Assembly: GCA_965262595.1 (NCBI GenBank)
Contig: OZ253548.1
Span: 2,046,001-2,110,000, forward strand
Direction: 5' to 3'
DNA: 64,000 nucleotides
Origin: CATQHB01 sp965262595
Lineage (GTDB): Bacteria > Chloroflexota > Dehalococcoidia > Lucifugimonadales > UBA3495
Shown: piece after piece, positions 9,109-17,159 of the stretch
Position numbering within the stretch: the first letter of the stretch is position 1
How the letters are laid out: each line of letters starts with the position of its first letter
The notes under the pieces: model-generated
Told to the model about the DNA's origin: nothing
What the model saw: only the letters and a program-made list of their open reading frames with translations
Database searches by the model: none
Program-made: the position numbers and the translations under genes

Positions 9109-9664
9109 TCCTCCGGAGCAGCGACAGCAAGGATTCCTGATTCCATTGGCAGTTTTGAAACTCGCCGCGGGCGGCGACGGTAACAACCCGGCTACCCGGC
9201 TTTTTGACTCCCCGCATTGCCATACAAAGATGCTCCGCTTCCAATTCAATAACCACGCCCCGGGGATTCAGGGCGGCGAAAATAGCGTCGGCCACCTGGT
9301 CGGTCAGCCTTTCCTGCACCTGCGGGCGATGGCAGGCTACATCCAGGGCCCGGGCCAGCTTGCTGATGCCGGCTATTTTGCCGTTGGGCACATAGGCCAG
9401 GTGAGCGCTGCCAAAGAAAGGGAGCAGGTGATGTTCGCACATTGAATAGAAGGCAACATTGCGCAGGATTACCGGGTCGCTGCTTTCCGCTTCAAAGACG
9501 GCATCAATGGCGTCCTGGGGGGCCGCGCCCAAGCCGGAAAACAGTTCTCCGTACATCCGCGCAACCCGCTGCGGAGTTTCCCGAAGCCCCTCGCGTTCCG
9601 GGTCTTCGCCAATGGCCTCCAGCAGGTCAACTACGGCTTGTTCGATACGCTGTTGAATAATAAT
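9101..9664 (-). CDS. folE: GTP cyclohydrolase I (apparent AUU start)
   Basis: GTP cyclohydrolase I converts GTP to 7,8-dihydroneopterin triphosphate, the first step of folate and pterin synthesis. The catalytic core is intact: 'SMCEHHLLPFFG' and 'HLCMAMRGVKKPGS' supply the zinc Cys/His/Cys ligands. Usual family members have ~185 residues. The matching N-terminal helix 'QQRIEQAVVDLLEAIGEDPE' and 'RETPQRVARMYGE' is encoded upstream of the first ATG (9556), but in that frame there is no ATG, GTG or TTG before a stop near 9770. Three consecutive ATT codons (9656-9664) sit exactly where the family starts, with GGAAGAG 8 nt before. I therefore infer an AUU start giving 187 residues. The alternative is a 151-residue truncated protein. 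Confidence 0.82.
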   Translation of the reverse strand: MIIQQRIEQAVVDLLEAIGEDPEREGLRETPQRVARMYGELFSGLGAAPQDAIDAVFEAESSDPVILRNVAFYSMCEHHLLPFFGSAHLAYVPNGKIAGISKLARALDVACHRPQVQERLTDQVADAIFAALNPRGVVIELEAEHLCMAMRGVKKPGSRVVTVAARGEFQNCQWNQESLLSLLRRNG

Positions 9665-9693
9665 TACCCACTCTTCCAGTACGTTCGCCTGTG

Positions 9694-9721
9694 GTTCCGA
9701 GTTCCGAGTTCCGAGTTCCGA
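9694..9721. repeat. 4x GTTCCGA heptamer repeat
   Basis: Four perfect head-to-tail copies of the 7-mer GTTCCGA are followed by degenerate TTCCGGG units to ~9760. They lie just upstream of the folE reading frame, where a start codon would be expected. A 7-bp unit shifts frame by one with each copy, so it could affect any start placed upstream. Confidence 0.85.
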
Positions 9722-9834
9722 TTCCGGGTTTCTATTCCGGGCTACGGGTTCCGGGTTTCAGGTTTTGGTTCGGGGCGCCTGCAAGCCCGGCAAAGCCGGA
9801 TAACAGCTTGCCGCTCGCCGGCACAACCTGCGGC

Positions 9835-10896
9835 CTATCGGGCCGTGGCCAGAGTTGCCGCCTCCACCGCTTCCAGGGATTGCTCTATCTCTACGGTCTG
9901 CGCGGTTATACTGCTAACCGCCAAATCCGGGTCTTTAAGTCCGCTTCCGGTAATGACGCACACTACCCGCTGCTGGGACAGGTCCAATCCCTGATTCACC
10001 ATCTTAATCAACCCGGCTACCGAGGCCGCGGACGCCGGTTCGCCGAATATACCTTCCCGGGAGGACAGGAGCCGGTAAGCCTCCAGGATTTCATCGTCGC
10101 TGACCATGTCGATGACCCCGCCGGACTGATCCCGCGCGTTGAGGGCAGGCTGCCAACTGGCCGGGTTGCCGATACGAATGGCCGATGCGATGGTCTGGGG
10201 ATTGGCGATCGGATAGCCGCGAACGATCGGGGCGGCGCCCGCCGCCTGAAAGCCCATCATACGAGGCAGGGTTTTGGTGCGACCCAGTTTATGGTATTCC
10301 ACAAAACCCTTCCAATAGGCGGTGATGTTACCCGCATTGCCCACCGGAATAAACAGGTAGTCCGGCGCATCACCCAGCACATCGGACACCTCAAAGGCGG
10401 CGGTTTTCTGGCCTTCCAGCCGATGGGGATTGACCGAGTTTACCAGGGTAATGGGGTGCTTGCCGGTAAAGTCCCGGGCCAGGGTGAGCGCAACATCGAA
10501 GTTGCCCTCCACCATAATAATTTTAGCCCCGTAGGCCATCGCCTGGGCCAGTTTGCCCAAGGCTACCTCTCCCTTGGGAATTAGCACAAAGGCCTGCAAG
10601 TCGCAGTAGGCGCTGTAAGCGGCAGCCGAGGCGCTGGTGTTGCCGGTGGAGGCGCACATTACGCCGACGGTGCCTTCCTCCCGGGCTTTGGCAATGGCGA
10701 CGACCATCCCCCGGTCTTTGAAGGACCCGGTAGGGTTGCAGCCCTCCAGCTTGAAGTAAAGCTCCGGACAACCCAGTTCCGGGCCCATCCGGTTCGACTT
10801 AACCAGAGGCGTGTCCCCTTCTCCCAAGGAGAATAGCGGAGTAGCCTCGGTTAATGGCAAAAACTCGCCGTATTTGTACAATACCCCTACGCCCAT
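9835..10896 (-). CDS. thrC: threonine synthase
   Basis: The 353-residue PLP enzyme converts O-phospho-L-homoserine to threonine. 'GCNPTGSFKDRGM' (around residues 52-64) holds the Schiff-base lysine. 'CASTGNTSASAAAYSAY' binds the phosphate or carboxylate, and 'VITGSGLKDPDLA' at the C-terminus is typical of the short class II-like bacterial/plant ThrC. It follows homoserine dehydrogenase on the same strand after 138 bp. Homoserine kinase (thrB) is not between them and must lie elsewhere. The ATG has only weak ribosome-binding sequence. The family assignment is secure. Confidence 0.93.
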   Translation of the reverse strand: MGVGVLYKYGEFLPLTEATPLFSLGEGDTPLVKSNRMGPELGCPELYFKLEGCNPTGSFKDRGMVVAIAKAREEGTVGVMCASTGNTSASAAAYSAYCDLQAFVLIPKGEVALGKLAQAMAYGAKIIMVEGNFDVALTLARDFTGKHPITLVNSVNPHRLEGQKTAAFEVSDVLGDAPDYLFIPVGNAGNITAYWKGFVEYHKLGRTKTLPRMMGFQAAGAAPIVRGYPIANPQTIASAIRIGNPASWQPALNARDQSGGVIDMVSDDEILEAYRLLSSREGIFGEPASAASVAGLIKMVNQGLDLSQQRVVCVITGSGLKDPDLAVSSITAQTVEIEQSLEAVEAATLATAR

Positions 10897-11034
10897 ACTG
10901 TTGCGCGCAACCCTCTCCCCGATTTGAAAACCCTTATCTCTCCAGCCTTGTCTCCAGTACCCGGCTGCCTGGCCCGTTGACCGCGCCTATTTTTCCCTTC
11001 CCCGATTCTTCCGCTCTGTTATTATTCGATGTTT

Positions 11035-12327
11035 CTATTCTTCGATGCGCAACAGGCTGCTGATTTCCTGTACCACTTCCAGGTCGGACGCCAACTTCAG
11101 GGATTGCTGGACCGCCGATTCCAGCGCCGGATGAGTGGTGATAACTATCTCTGCGGTTTTAGCGATCGGGTCGGTGTCCTTCTGCAAAACCGAAGCGATG
11201 CTGATGTTCTGTTCGCCCAGGATGCGGGCAATTTGGGCCAGCACTCCGGGACGATCGGCGATATTCAAGCGGAGATAATACTTGCATTGCAGGTCGTCGA
11301 TGGACTTGACCCGGCAGTAACCTTCCGGCGGGGCAACGGCTGCGGGCATTAGCTCCCCGGACGGTTTGCGGGCAATCTCGATCAAGTCCCCGACTATTGC
11401 GCTGGTGGTCGGTTCCCGTCCGGCGCCCCGACCGTGAAACAGCACCTGCCCGCAAAGGCTGCCTTCCACTTCCACCGCATTATACACCCCATCCACCTTG
11501 GCAAGCATATGTTCCAGGGGAATCAGCGCCGGATACACCCGGGCCTGCAGGTCCCCGTCCTCCAGGGTGGCAATGGCGAGGGACTTGATGGCATAACCCA
11601 ATTCCTGGGCATAGCGGAAATCCTGGGGCTGCAATTGGGCGATTCCCTGCCGGAAAATGTCCTCCGGAGCTACCCGGTGATGAAAAGCCAGCGCGGTCAG
11701 AATGGAGAGTTTATAAACGGCGTCGATGCCCTCAATGTCATTGGTGGGGTCGGCCTCGGCGTATCCCTGTTCCTGAGCCTCGGCCAAAGCCTGACTAAAG
11801 TCGGTGTGGTCATTGGCCATGCGGGTGAGAATGTAGTTGGTGGTGCCGTTGATGATGCAGCGGATGGAGCGGAATTGGTTACCCAGCAGCTCATCCATCA
11901 AGCAGCCGACGATGGGAATACCACCGCCGACACTCGCCTCAAAAAGCAGGTTCACCCGATTTTGCTGGGCCAGGGAGCGCAGTTCCGGCCCGTGCTTCGC
12001 CATCACTTCCTTGTTGGCGGTAACCACGTGCTTCCCGCCGGAGAGGGCGGATTTCAGGTACTGGAACGCCGGATTGACTCCCCCGATAACCTCCACCACC
12101 AGGCCGATGTCGGGATCGGTCAGGATATCCTCCGCGTTGGTGGTAATCAGGCCGTCGGGCACCACCACGTCCCGGGGCTTCCCGGCATCGCGGACCAGAA
12201 CCTTGCGGAGGTTTACCGGGCGGCCTGCCTTGCCGGATATTGCTTCCGATTGTTCCAGAAGGGCGGCGGCGACACCGCCGCCGACCACGCCCAAACCCAA
12301 CAGGCCGACGTTTATCCCGGCGCTCAT
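11035..12327 (-). CDS. hom: homoserine dehydrogenase
   Basis: The ~430-residue protein reduces aspartate semialdehyde to homoserine. The N-terminal NAD(P) motif is 'VGLLGLGVVGGGVA'. 'VTANKEVMAKHGPEL' and 'FEASVGGGIPIVG' mark the catalytic core. 'GTTNYILTRM' and 'ADPTNDIEGIDAVYKLSIL' are invariant homoserine-dehydrogenase motifs. A C-terminal ACT domain ('YYLRLNIADRPGVLAQIARI' onward) suggests allosteric control by threonine. ATG at 12327 is used because it directly precedes the NAD motif; upstream codons give Pro/Ser-rich sequence. It sits 28 bp after the SurA-like gene and ahead of thrC, forming a threonine-synthesis pair. Confidence 0.93.
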   Translation of the reverse strand: MSAGINVGLLGLGVVGGGVAAALLEQSEAISGKAGRPVNLRKVLVRDAGKPRDVVVPDGLITTNAEDILTDPDIGLVVEVIGGVNPAFQYLKSALSGGKHVVTANKEVMAKHGPELRSLAQQNRVNLLFEASVGGGIPIVGCLMDELLGNQFRSIRCIINGTTNYILTRMANDHTDFSQALAEAQEQGYAEADPTNDIEGIDAVYKLSILTALAFHHRVAPEDIFRQGIAQLQPQDFRYAQELGYAIKSLAIATLEDGDLQARVYPALIPLEHMLAKVDGVYNAVEVEGSLCGQVLFHGRGAGREPTTSAIVGDLIEIARKPSGELMPAAVAPPEGYCRVKSIDDLQCKYYLRLNIADRPGVLAQIARILGEQNISIASVLQKDTDPIAKTAEIVITTHPALESAVQQSLKLASDLEVVQEISSLLRIEE

Positions 12328-12355
12328 GTCAGTATAAACACTCACGCCCGGCCGC

Positions 12356-13522
12356 CTACTGTAACCCCGGTAAGCTGGGCTGGTTGTCGGGGGGCTGCTC
12401 AATGCGGGGCGCGGTGAGTTGAACCTGGTCAGCGACCCAGGCATAACGCTCGCTGTCGAAGTTTATGAGCAGCCAGCCATCGCTGGAACCCTGGGAAAGC
12501 TGGTCGTCAAACCATTGCTCAATACCCACTCTGGTCAACTGGAAACCCATCAGTTGGGAGACTTCCTGTTCTTCGGGGCCGGCTTCTTTTCGGACAATAA
12601 CTATGGCATCCTGGGTAAAGTAGGGATCGCTGATTTCGCCCACCGGCAAGGGTTCCCGTTCCCGCTCTTCGTTGCCAAAGAGCAGGTCGTCCAAATCGGG
12701 GAAAGCCGTCTCCGGCACCCAACCGACGTAGCCTTGCTGGTCGGCAAACCCTTGAGACCCGCTGACCTCCGCCGCCACCACGGCAAAGGCCTCCCGCTTC
12801 AATCGGTTTCGCACCTCTTGCGGGTCCACCGGGCCATCGTGTTCCAGGCGAATCCACGACACTTCCACCTGCTCCGCCTGCTCCGGGATGCTGGCGTTAA
12901 ATACCACAAAGAGCTGGCGGCGCAGCAAGTCCTCTTCTACCAGCACCCGATAATCCGCTTCGGAAAGACGGGTTGCGGTCAGGAAGTTGGTAAAGGCGTT
13001 CTGATACTCCTGGTCAAGCTGGCCGGAATCCACCTCCTGGCCCTCGGGAACCGTGGGATAAAAACGACGGCGCAGCTCCTCGTCAATATCCTCGTCGGCG
13101 ATGGAGAAGCCAAGGCCCGGGGCCGCCTGACGCAGGATTTCGGCGTTGAGCATATCCTGAAGGTACTCGAAGGGGACTTTGCTCAAATCCACCCGGCCGC
13201 CCTGGTAGCGGTTGATGCCCTGAAGCACCCGAATGCGGTTAACCAGGTCGTTCATCGAGAAGCTGACGTCGCGAATCTGACCGGCCAAAACTCGGGGCGG
13301 TTGATAAAACTCCCGGTAATAGCCCACCGCTACAATGACGAAAATTACCACGATAAGCATGGCGCCGATGGTGATGGCCAGGCGTTGGCGGCGGCGTTCC
13401 TCATCCCGGCGGACCGGCGCGCGTACCGTCTCTTCCGTGGCCTCCGAACGCCGCCGCCGTCGGCGGCGACGGCCGGCAGGAATGGGATCGCCGGTATTAC
13501 CTTGGGACCGGGGCAAGGCCAT
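12356..13522 (-). CDS. SurA/PrsA-like membrane-anchored PPIase-family protein
   Basis: The 388-residue protein starts with a basic, arginine-rich cytoplasmic segment (eight consecutive Arg), then one transmembrane helix ('LAITIGAMLIVVIFVIVAVGYY', residues ~46-67). The extracytoplasmic part has a SurA-N-like helical region ('PFEYLQDMLNAEILRQ'), then a parvulin-like module with 'VEVSWIRLE' and 'VGWVPETAFPDLDDLLFG'. Such proteins act as chaperones or peptidyl-prolyl isomerases for exported proteins. ATG at 13522 with AGAGG 6 nt upstream is preferred over a TTG seven codons earlier. The C-terminal ~70 residues ('GWLLINFDSERYAWV') are not recognised. Isomerase activity is inferred. Confidence 0.75.
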   Translation of the reverse strand: MALPRSQGNTGDPIPAGRRRRRRRRSEATEETVRAPVRRDEERRRQRLAITIGAMLIVVIFVIVAVGYYREFYQPPRVLAGQIRDVSFSMNDLVNRIRVLQGINRYQGGRVDLSKVPFEYLQDMLNAEILRQAAPGLGFSIADEDIDEELRRRFYPTVPEGQEVDSGQLDQEYQNAFTNFLTATRLSEADYRVLVEEDLLRRQLFVVFNASIPEQAEQVEVSWIRLEHDGPVDPQEVRNRLKREAFAVVAAEVSGSQGFADQQGYVGWVPETAFPDLDDLLFGNEEREREPLPVGEISDPYFTQDAIVIVRKEAGPEEQEVSQLMGFQLTRVGIEQWFDDQLSQGSSDGWLLINFDSERYAWVADQVQLTAPRIEQPPDNQPSLPGLQ

Positions 13523-13622
13523 GTTTAACCTCTGGGACGACAAATATCTATAAGTGCAGTATTGGACAACAAATAATTAACGCAAGCGATACGCAACGAC
13601 GACGGCGAGCAACACTAGCCGG

Positions 13623-13643
13623 GCTTTCCGGCCTTCGGAAAGC
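13623..13643. terminator. hairpin after rpsR
   Basis: GCTTTCCG and CGGAAAGC form an 8-bp perfect stem with a 5-nt loop, 44 bp downstream of the rpsR stop in the minus-strand direction. No U-tract follows, so it is either a processing or attenuation hairpin or a weak terminator of the rpsF-ssb-rpsR operon. A second inverted pair (TACCGG/CCGGTA, ~13651-13687) lies closer to rpsR. Confidence 0.4.
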
Positions 13644-13686
13644 TCAACTGATACCGGGCCAATACCGGCGCCGGCCGGGGCCGGTA

Positions 13687-14163
13687 TTAGCGGCGGATTA
13701 TGTTACCGATGTTCTGCATCGGAACGAAGGGAAGCAGCGCCAGATGCCGGGCACGCTTGATCGCCAGGCTGAGGGCCCGCTGGTGCTTGGCGCAAACCCC
13801 GCTCTTGCGGCGCGGCTCTATTTTGGCCCGGTCGGACACATACCGGCGCAGCCGCTCAAAGTCCTTATAGTCAATCGCCGTTACGTGCTCTACGCAGAAG
13901 GAGCAGACCCGCCTTCGGGGGGCGTAACGGCCTCGGGGCCGGCCTCCCCCGGGTCGCTGGCCGGGGCCCGGACGGGGGCCGCCGCGGGACTGGAAGGGAG
14001 GGCGTTGACCACCCGGCCCACCCTGGTATCCCGGGTTCCCGGTGGTGGTGCGCGGGGCCGGCGGGGCCATTGGAGCCATTGGCGCCATTGGCGCCCCTGG
14101 AGCTGATGGGGCCGTTGGCGCTGCCGGGGCCGATGGGGCCGATGGAGTTGCAGGTGTTGTCAT
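13687..14163 (-). CDS. rpsR: 30S ribosomal protein S18 with Pro/Ala/Gly-rich N-terminal extension
   Basis: The C-terminal ~75 residues are a normal bS18: 'RRRVCSFCVEHVTAIDYKDF', 'LRRYVSDRAKIEPRRKSGVC' and 'HQRALSLAIKRARHLALLPF'. Cysteines CxxC plus C/H indicate the zinc-binding (C+) form. It is preceded by ~80 extra residues rich in Pro, Ala, Met and Gly (repeats of 'APM', 'GGPRPGPGQRPGGGRPRGRY'). bS18 sits on the 30S platform next to S6, and the extension is likely disordered and RNA-binding because it is basic. It is the last gene of the rpsF-ssb-rpsR operon. The upstream half of the extension is encoded by short CCATTGG-type DNA repeats. Confidence 0.92.
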   Translation of the reverse strand: MTTPATPSAPSAPAAPTAPSAPGAPMAPMAPMAPPAPRTTTGNPGYQGGPGGQRPPFQSRGGPRPGPGQRPGGGRPRGRYAPRRRVCSFCVEHVTAIDYKDFERLRRYVSDRAKIEPRRKSGVCAKHQRALSLAIKRARHLALLPFVPMQNIGNIIRR

Positions 14164-14398
14164 ACCGGTGCTTTTCCTCCGCTAATTATTGGGGACTACC
14201 GCCAGGCGCTAATTGTCGGGCCTGGCTATCGAGCTATTTACGAATTGGCGCTGAATTGGTACTGGCCTTAATTGGTACTGGTACCGGTATTGATATCGGC
14301 ATCAATATTGGGTTGGGTCTATTGGCTCGGGTCTATTGGGTTGGATCTTGGTATGGATGTCGCCGCGGTTCCTGGCGGGAGTTCGGCTGCCAAGGCGG

Positions 14399-14875
14399 CT
14401 AAAAAGGCAAGTCGTCAATGTCGTCGGGCGAGCCGCCATATCCGCCCCGGCCGCCGCCAAAGTCGTCCATACCGCCGCCGCCACTGCCGCCGCTGCCACC
14501 TTCGTTGCCGCCTTCACTACCGTGGGGAGCCTGATCATCGCCCATCCCGGCGCCGCGCTGCCCCAGCATCTGCATTTCGGTCAGGGTAATGTCATTGGAA
14601 AACCTGGTTTGGCCGTCGTTACCCTGGTAGCTGCGGCTGCGCAGTCTGCCTTCCACGTAAACCTGCTGGCCCCGGGTCAGGTACTGATTGCAGACTTCGG
14701 CCAACCGACCCCAAGCGCTGACATTAAACCACTCGGTTTCCTCTCGCTGCTCTCCGGCGGCGGTGCGGTACCGGCGATTGGAGGCCACACTAAAGGAAGT
14801 GACCCCCTGCCCGCTGGCAGTGTAGCGCATTTCCGGGTCTCTGCCCACGTTGCCGATGACGATAATTTTGTTCAA
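14399..14875 (-). CDS. ssb: single-stranded DNA-binding protein
   Basis: The ~158-residue SSB starts 'LNKIIVIGNVGRDPEMRYTA' and contains 'GVTSFSVASNR', 'EWFNVSAWGRLAEVCNQYL' and 'GQQVYVEGRLRSRSYQ', a complete OB fold. A Gly/Asp-rich linker leads to the acidic tip 'DDIDDLPF', the interaction motif for replication and repair partners. The start is a TTG at 14875, placed exactly at the family start and preceded by AGAGAGG with 5 nt spacing; the longer frame overlaps rpsF. It is the middle gene of the rpsF-ssb-rpsR operon, starting 10 bp after the rpsF stop. The tetramer protects single-stranded DNA. Confidence 0.94.
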   Translation of the reverse strand: MNKIIVIGNVGRDPEMRYTASGQGVTSFSVASNRRYRTAAGEQREETEWFNVSAWGRLAEVCNQYLTRGQQVYVEGRLRSRSYQGNDGQTRFSNDITLTEMQMLGQRGAGMGDDQAPHGSEGGNEGGSGGSGGGGMDDFGGGRGGYGGSPDDIDDLPF

Positions 14876-14885
14876 CTGGACCTCT

Positions 14886-15770
14886 CTACGCCTGGGACTG
14901 CTCCGATTCCGGGGCAGCATCCTCAGCAGCGGGAGCTTCCGCTTCGGCGGTAGGAACAGCCTCGACTGCTGCCTCGGCAGGCTCAGCTTCCTCGGCTTCT
15001 ACGGCTTCTACGGCTTCTACAGAGGACTCGGCGACGGCTTCCACTGCCGCTTCCGCCTCAACCTCCACCGGAGCTTCCTCGGCGACGGCTTCAGCCACCG
15101 CCGGGGTTTCCGCTTCCGCCGCCACCGCTTCCGGCGCAGTTTCCGGCGCTTCCGGCGCAGTTTCCGGCGCAGTTTCCGGCGCAGTTTCCGGCGCAGTTTC
15201 CGGCGCAGTTTCCGGCGCAGTTTCCGGCGCAGTTTCCGGCGCTTCCGCTTCGGCGGCCTCGACTACCTCGGCCGTTGCTTCCGCCGCCGGAGTTTCCGCG
15301 TCGCCGCCGGACGGGGCTTCAGTTTCGGGCGGGGCTTCAACCTCCGCAGACTCGGTAGCCTCGGTAGCCTCGGTAGCCTCCGTGGCTTCTCCGGCTGTCG
15401 CTGGCTCGGCAACGGCAGTGGCAGTGGGGGCGGGAGCGGCTACCGGCCTCACCGGCTCCGGGATGGGCCCTCCCTCTTTGACGGTCACCAGCAGGGAACG
15501 CAATACCCGCTCATCCAGGCGGAGGAAAGTCTCCAGGGCCTGGTTGAAGGGGGCTTCGGTAGAAAAGCGAGTCAGGCGATAGTTGCCTTCCAGAAAGTGG
15601 TGGGTGCCGCGTTGAATCGCGTATGCCAACCGGCGAGTGCCCCAAGTCTGTTCCTGAGTTACCTCTCCGTTCCGAGTGGTGATGAAGTTGCTAATCTGGT
15701 CCCACGCCTCGACCGCCTGGTCCTGGCTGAGTATCGGGCTGAGGATGGTTACAAGTTCGTAATGACGCAA
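14886..15770 (-). CDS. rpsF: 30S ribosomal protein S6 with ~190-residue acidic Ala/Glu/Pro extension
   Basis: Residues 1-~105 are bS6: 'LRHYELVTILSPIL', 'TWGTRRLAYAIQRGTHHFL' and 'DERVLRSLLVTVKEGG'. The remainder, about 190 residues, is composed almost only of Ala, Glu, Pro, Thr and Val. It includes eight or so 'APET' tetrapeptides encoded by a 12-bp DNA repeat, and ends 'DAAPESEQSQA'. Typical bS6 has 95-140 residues, so this is an exceptional, strongly acidic and probably disordered tail. The start is a TTG at 15770 with AGGGGTG just upstream; another TTG at 15797 is too far. A promoter lies directly ahead. It is the first gene of the rpsF-ssb-rpsR operon. Confidence 0.92.
   Translation of the reverse strand: MRHYELVTILSPILSQDQAVEAWDQISNFITTRNGEVTQEQTWGTRRLAYAIQRGTHHFLEGNYRLTRFSTEAPFNQALETFLRLDERVLRSLLVTVKEGGPIPEPVRPVAAPAPTATAVAEPATAGEATEATEATEATESAEVEAPPETEAPSGGDAETPAAEATAEVVEAAEAEAPETAPETAPETAPETAPETAPETAPETAPEAPETAPEAVAAEAETPAVAEAVAEEAPVEVEAEAAVEAVAESSVEAVEAVEAEEAEPAEAAVEAVPTAEAEAPAAEDAAPESEQSQA
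15133..15243. repeat. 12-bp tandem repeat (GCGCAGTTTCCG) inside rpsF
   Basis: About eight near-perfect copies of the 12-mer GCGCAGTTTCCG, with one 9-bp variant GCGCTTCCG interspersed near each end. Read on the minus strand, they encode repeated Ala-Pro-Glu-Thr. The unit length is a multiple of three, so copy-number changes keep the S6 frame open. Confidence 0.92.
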
Positions 15771-15805
15771 AGAACACCCCTGTAAAAATTTTAACAATTG
15801 GTCAG

Positions 15806-15834
15806 ATTATAGCATTGGGCGCCTGGACGCTCAA
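15806..15834 (-). promoter_or_regulatory. sigma-70-type promoter of the rpsF-ssb-rpsR operon
   Basis: On the minus strand TTGAGC (15829-15834) and a perfect TATAAT (15806-15811) are separated by 17 bp. The likely start of transcription is near 15799, about 29 nt before the rpsF TTG codon. The -35 box abuts the glyA stop codon, so the ribosomal operon has its own promoter squeezed in right after glyA. Confidence 0.75.
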
Positions 15835-17079
15835 CTAGGAATCGAGACCCGGAACCGGGAAAAGGGAAGTAAGCTGCCGGACTTCCTGCTTAACCTGCCC
15901 CATAACCTTTGCATCGCCCATGTGGTTCAGGGTCTGGGCAATGAGCCGGGACACCTGCCTGACCTCAGCTTCCCGGAACCCGCGGCTGGTAATGGCGGGC
16001 GTGCCCAACCGGAGGCCGCTGGCTACCCGGGGCGGTTTGGGGTCGAAGGGTATGGCATTCTTGTTGGCGACAATTCCCACCGATTCCAGGGCGGTTTCGG
16101 CTTCCTGGCCGGTGATGCCCATCGGGGTCAAATCCACCAGAATAAGATGGTTATCGGTGCCGCCGGACACCAATCGCAGCCCGGCCTCGGATACCTCGGT
16201 AGCCATTACCTGGGCGTTGGCCACCACCTGGTGGGCGTAGCCGGCGAATTCGGGACGGAGGGCCTCGCCAAAGCAGACGGCCTTGGCGGCAATGACGTGC
16301 ATCAGCGGCCCGCCCTGCATAAAGGGGAACACCCCAAAATCTATCTTGCGAGCCAACTCGGAGTTGCAGAGAATAAACCCGCCCCGAGGGCCGCGCAGGC
16401 TCTTTTGCGTGGTGGAGGTAACCACCTGGGCATGGGGGAAGGGCGAAGGATGCGCCCCCCCGGCAATCAGACCGGCAATATGGGCCATATCCACCATCAA
16501 GGTAGCCTCTACCCGGTCGGCAATGGCCCGGAAGCGGGGGAAGTCCAGCACTTTGGCGTAGGCGCTGCACCCGGCGACGATCAGCTTGGGCCGGTGTTCC
16601 AGGGCCAGCCGTTCCACCGTATCGTAGTCAATATGCTCCGTGGCCCGGTCAACGCCATAGGGAATGAAGTTATACAGCTTACCGGAAAAGTTAACCCCGG
16701 CGCCGTGGGTTAAATGCCCGCCGTGGGACAGTTCCATCCCCATCACCGTATCGCCGGGCTCCAGCAGGGCAAAATAGACCGCCATATTGGCTTGGGCGCC
16801 GCTATGGGGCTGTACGTTGGCATGCTCCGCTCCGAAAAGCTCCTTGGCCCGGTCAATCGCCAGACTTTCCACCAGATCCACGTTTTCGCAGCCGCCGTAA
16901 TAGCGGCGACCGGGATAGCCCTCGGCGTATTTGTTGTTCATCACGCCGGTCTGCGCTTCCAGCACCGCTTTGCTGGCATAATTTTCCGAAGCGATGAGTA
17001 CGACGCTATTGCGCTGCCGCTCATCTTCCAGCGCAATAGCGCGAGCTACATCCGGGTCTTGTTCGGTTAACAGGGACAT
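15835..17079 (-). CDS. glyA: serine hydroxymethyltransferase
   Basis: The 414-residue PLP enzyme interconverts serine and glycine with tetrahydrofolate, feeding C1 units. Motifs: 'LIASENYASKAVLEAQTG', 'NNKYAEGYPGRRYYGG', 'NVQPHSGAQAN', 'VDMAHIAGLIAGG' and the PLP-lysine segment 'TSTTQKSLRGPRGG' (Lys226). The residue before the lysine is Gln instead of the usual His, which is worth noting. Full length. It is followed directly by the rpsF promoter. Upstream lies a leader with a duplicated TGCGTATATACAT motif overlapping the predicted -10 box. Assignment is secure. Confidence 0.94.
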   Translation of the reverse strand: MSLLTEQDPDVARAIALEDERQRNSVVLIASENYASKAVLEAQTGVMNNKYAEGYPGRRYYGGCENVDLVESLAIDRAKELFGAEHANVQPHSGAQANMAVYFALLEPGDTVMGMELSHGGHLTHGAGVNFSGKLYNFIPYGVDRATEHIDYDTVERLALEHRPKLIVAGCSAYAKVLDFPRFRAIADRVEATLMVDMAHIAGLIAGGAHPSPFPHAQVVTSTTQKSLRGPRGGFILCNSELARKIDFGVFPFMQGGPLMHVIAAKAVCFGEALRPEFAGYAHQVVANAQVMATEVSEAGLRLVSGGTDNHLILVDLTPMGITGQEAETALESVGIVANKNAIPFDPKPPRVASGLRLGTPAITSRGFREAEVRQVSRLIAQTLNHMGDAKVMGQVKQEVRQLTSLFPVPGLDS

Positions 17080-17098
17080 TGCTTGGCCTGCCTTTGAG

Positions 17099-17147
17099 TG
17101 CGTATATACATTCTATGCGTATATACATTTTATGATTGATCTGCCAA
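17099..17147 (-). promoter_or_regulatory. glyA promoter with duplicated operator-like motif
   Basis: On the minus strand TTGGCA (17142-17147) and TATATA (17120-17125) are 16 bp apart. Two copies of the partly palindromic TGCGTATATACAT (17099-17111 and 17116-17128 on the plus strand) lie 17 bp apart. One covers the -10 box and one lies just downstream of it. This layout suggests a dimeric repressor site controlling glyA. The regulator is unknown. Confidence 0.5.
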
Positions 17148-17159
17148 AGCCGACATACC

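Noticed and set aside
11434..12417. Plus-strand ORF opposite homoserine dehydrogenase
   Set aside because: Shadow frame of a clearly conserved gene.
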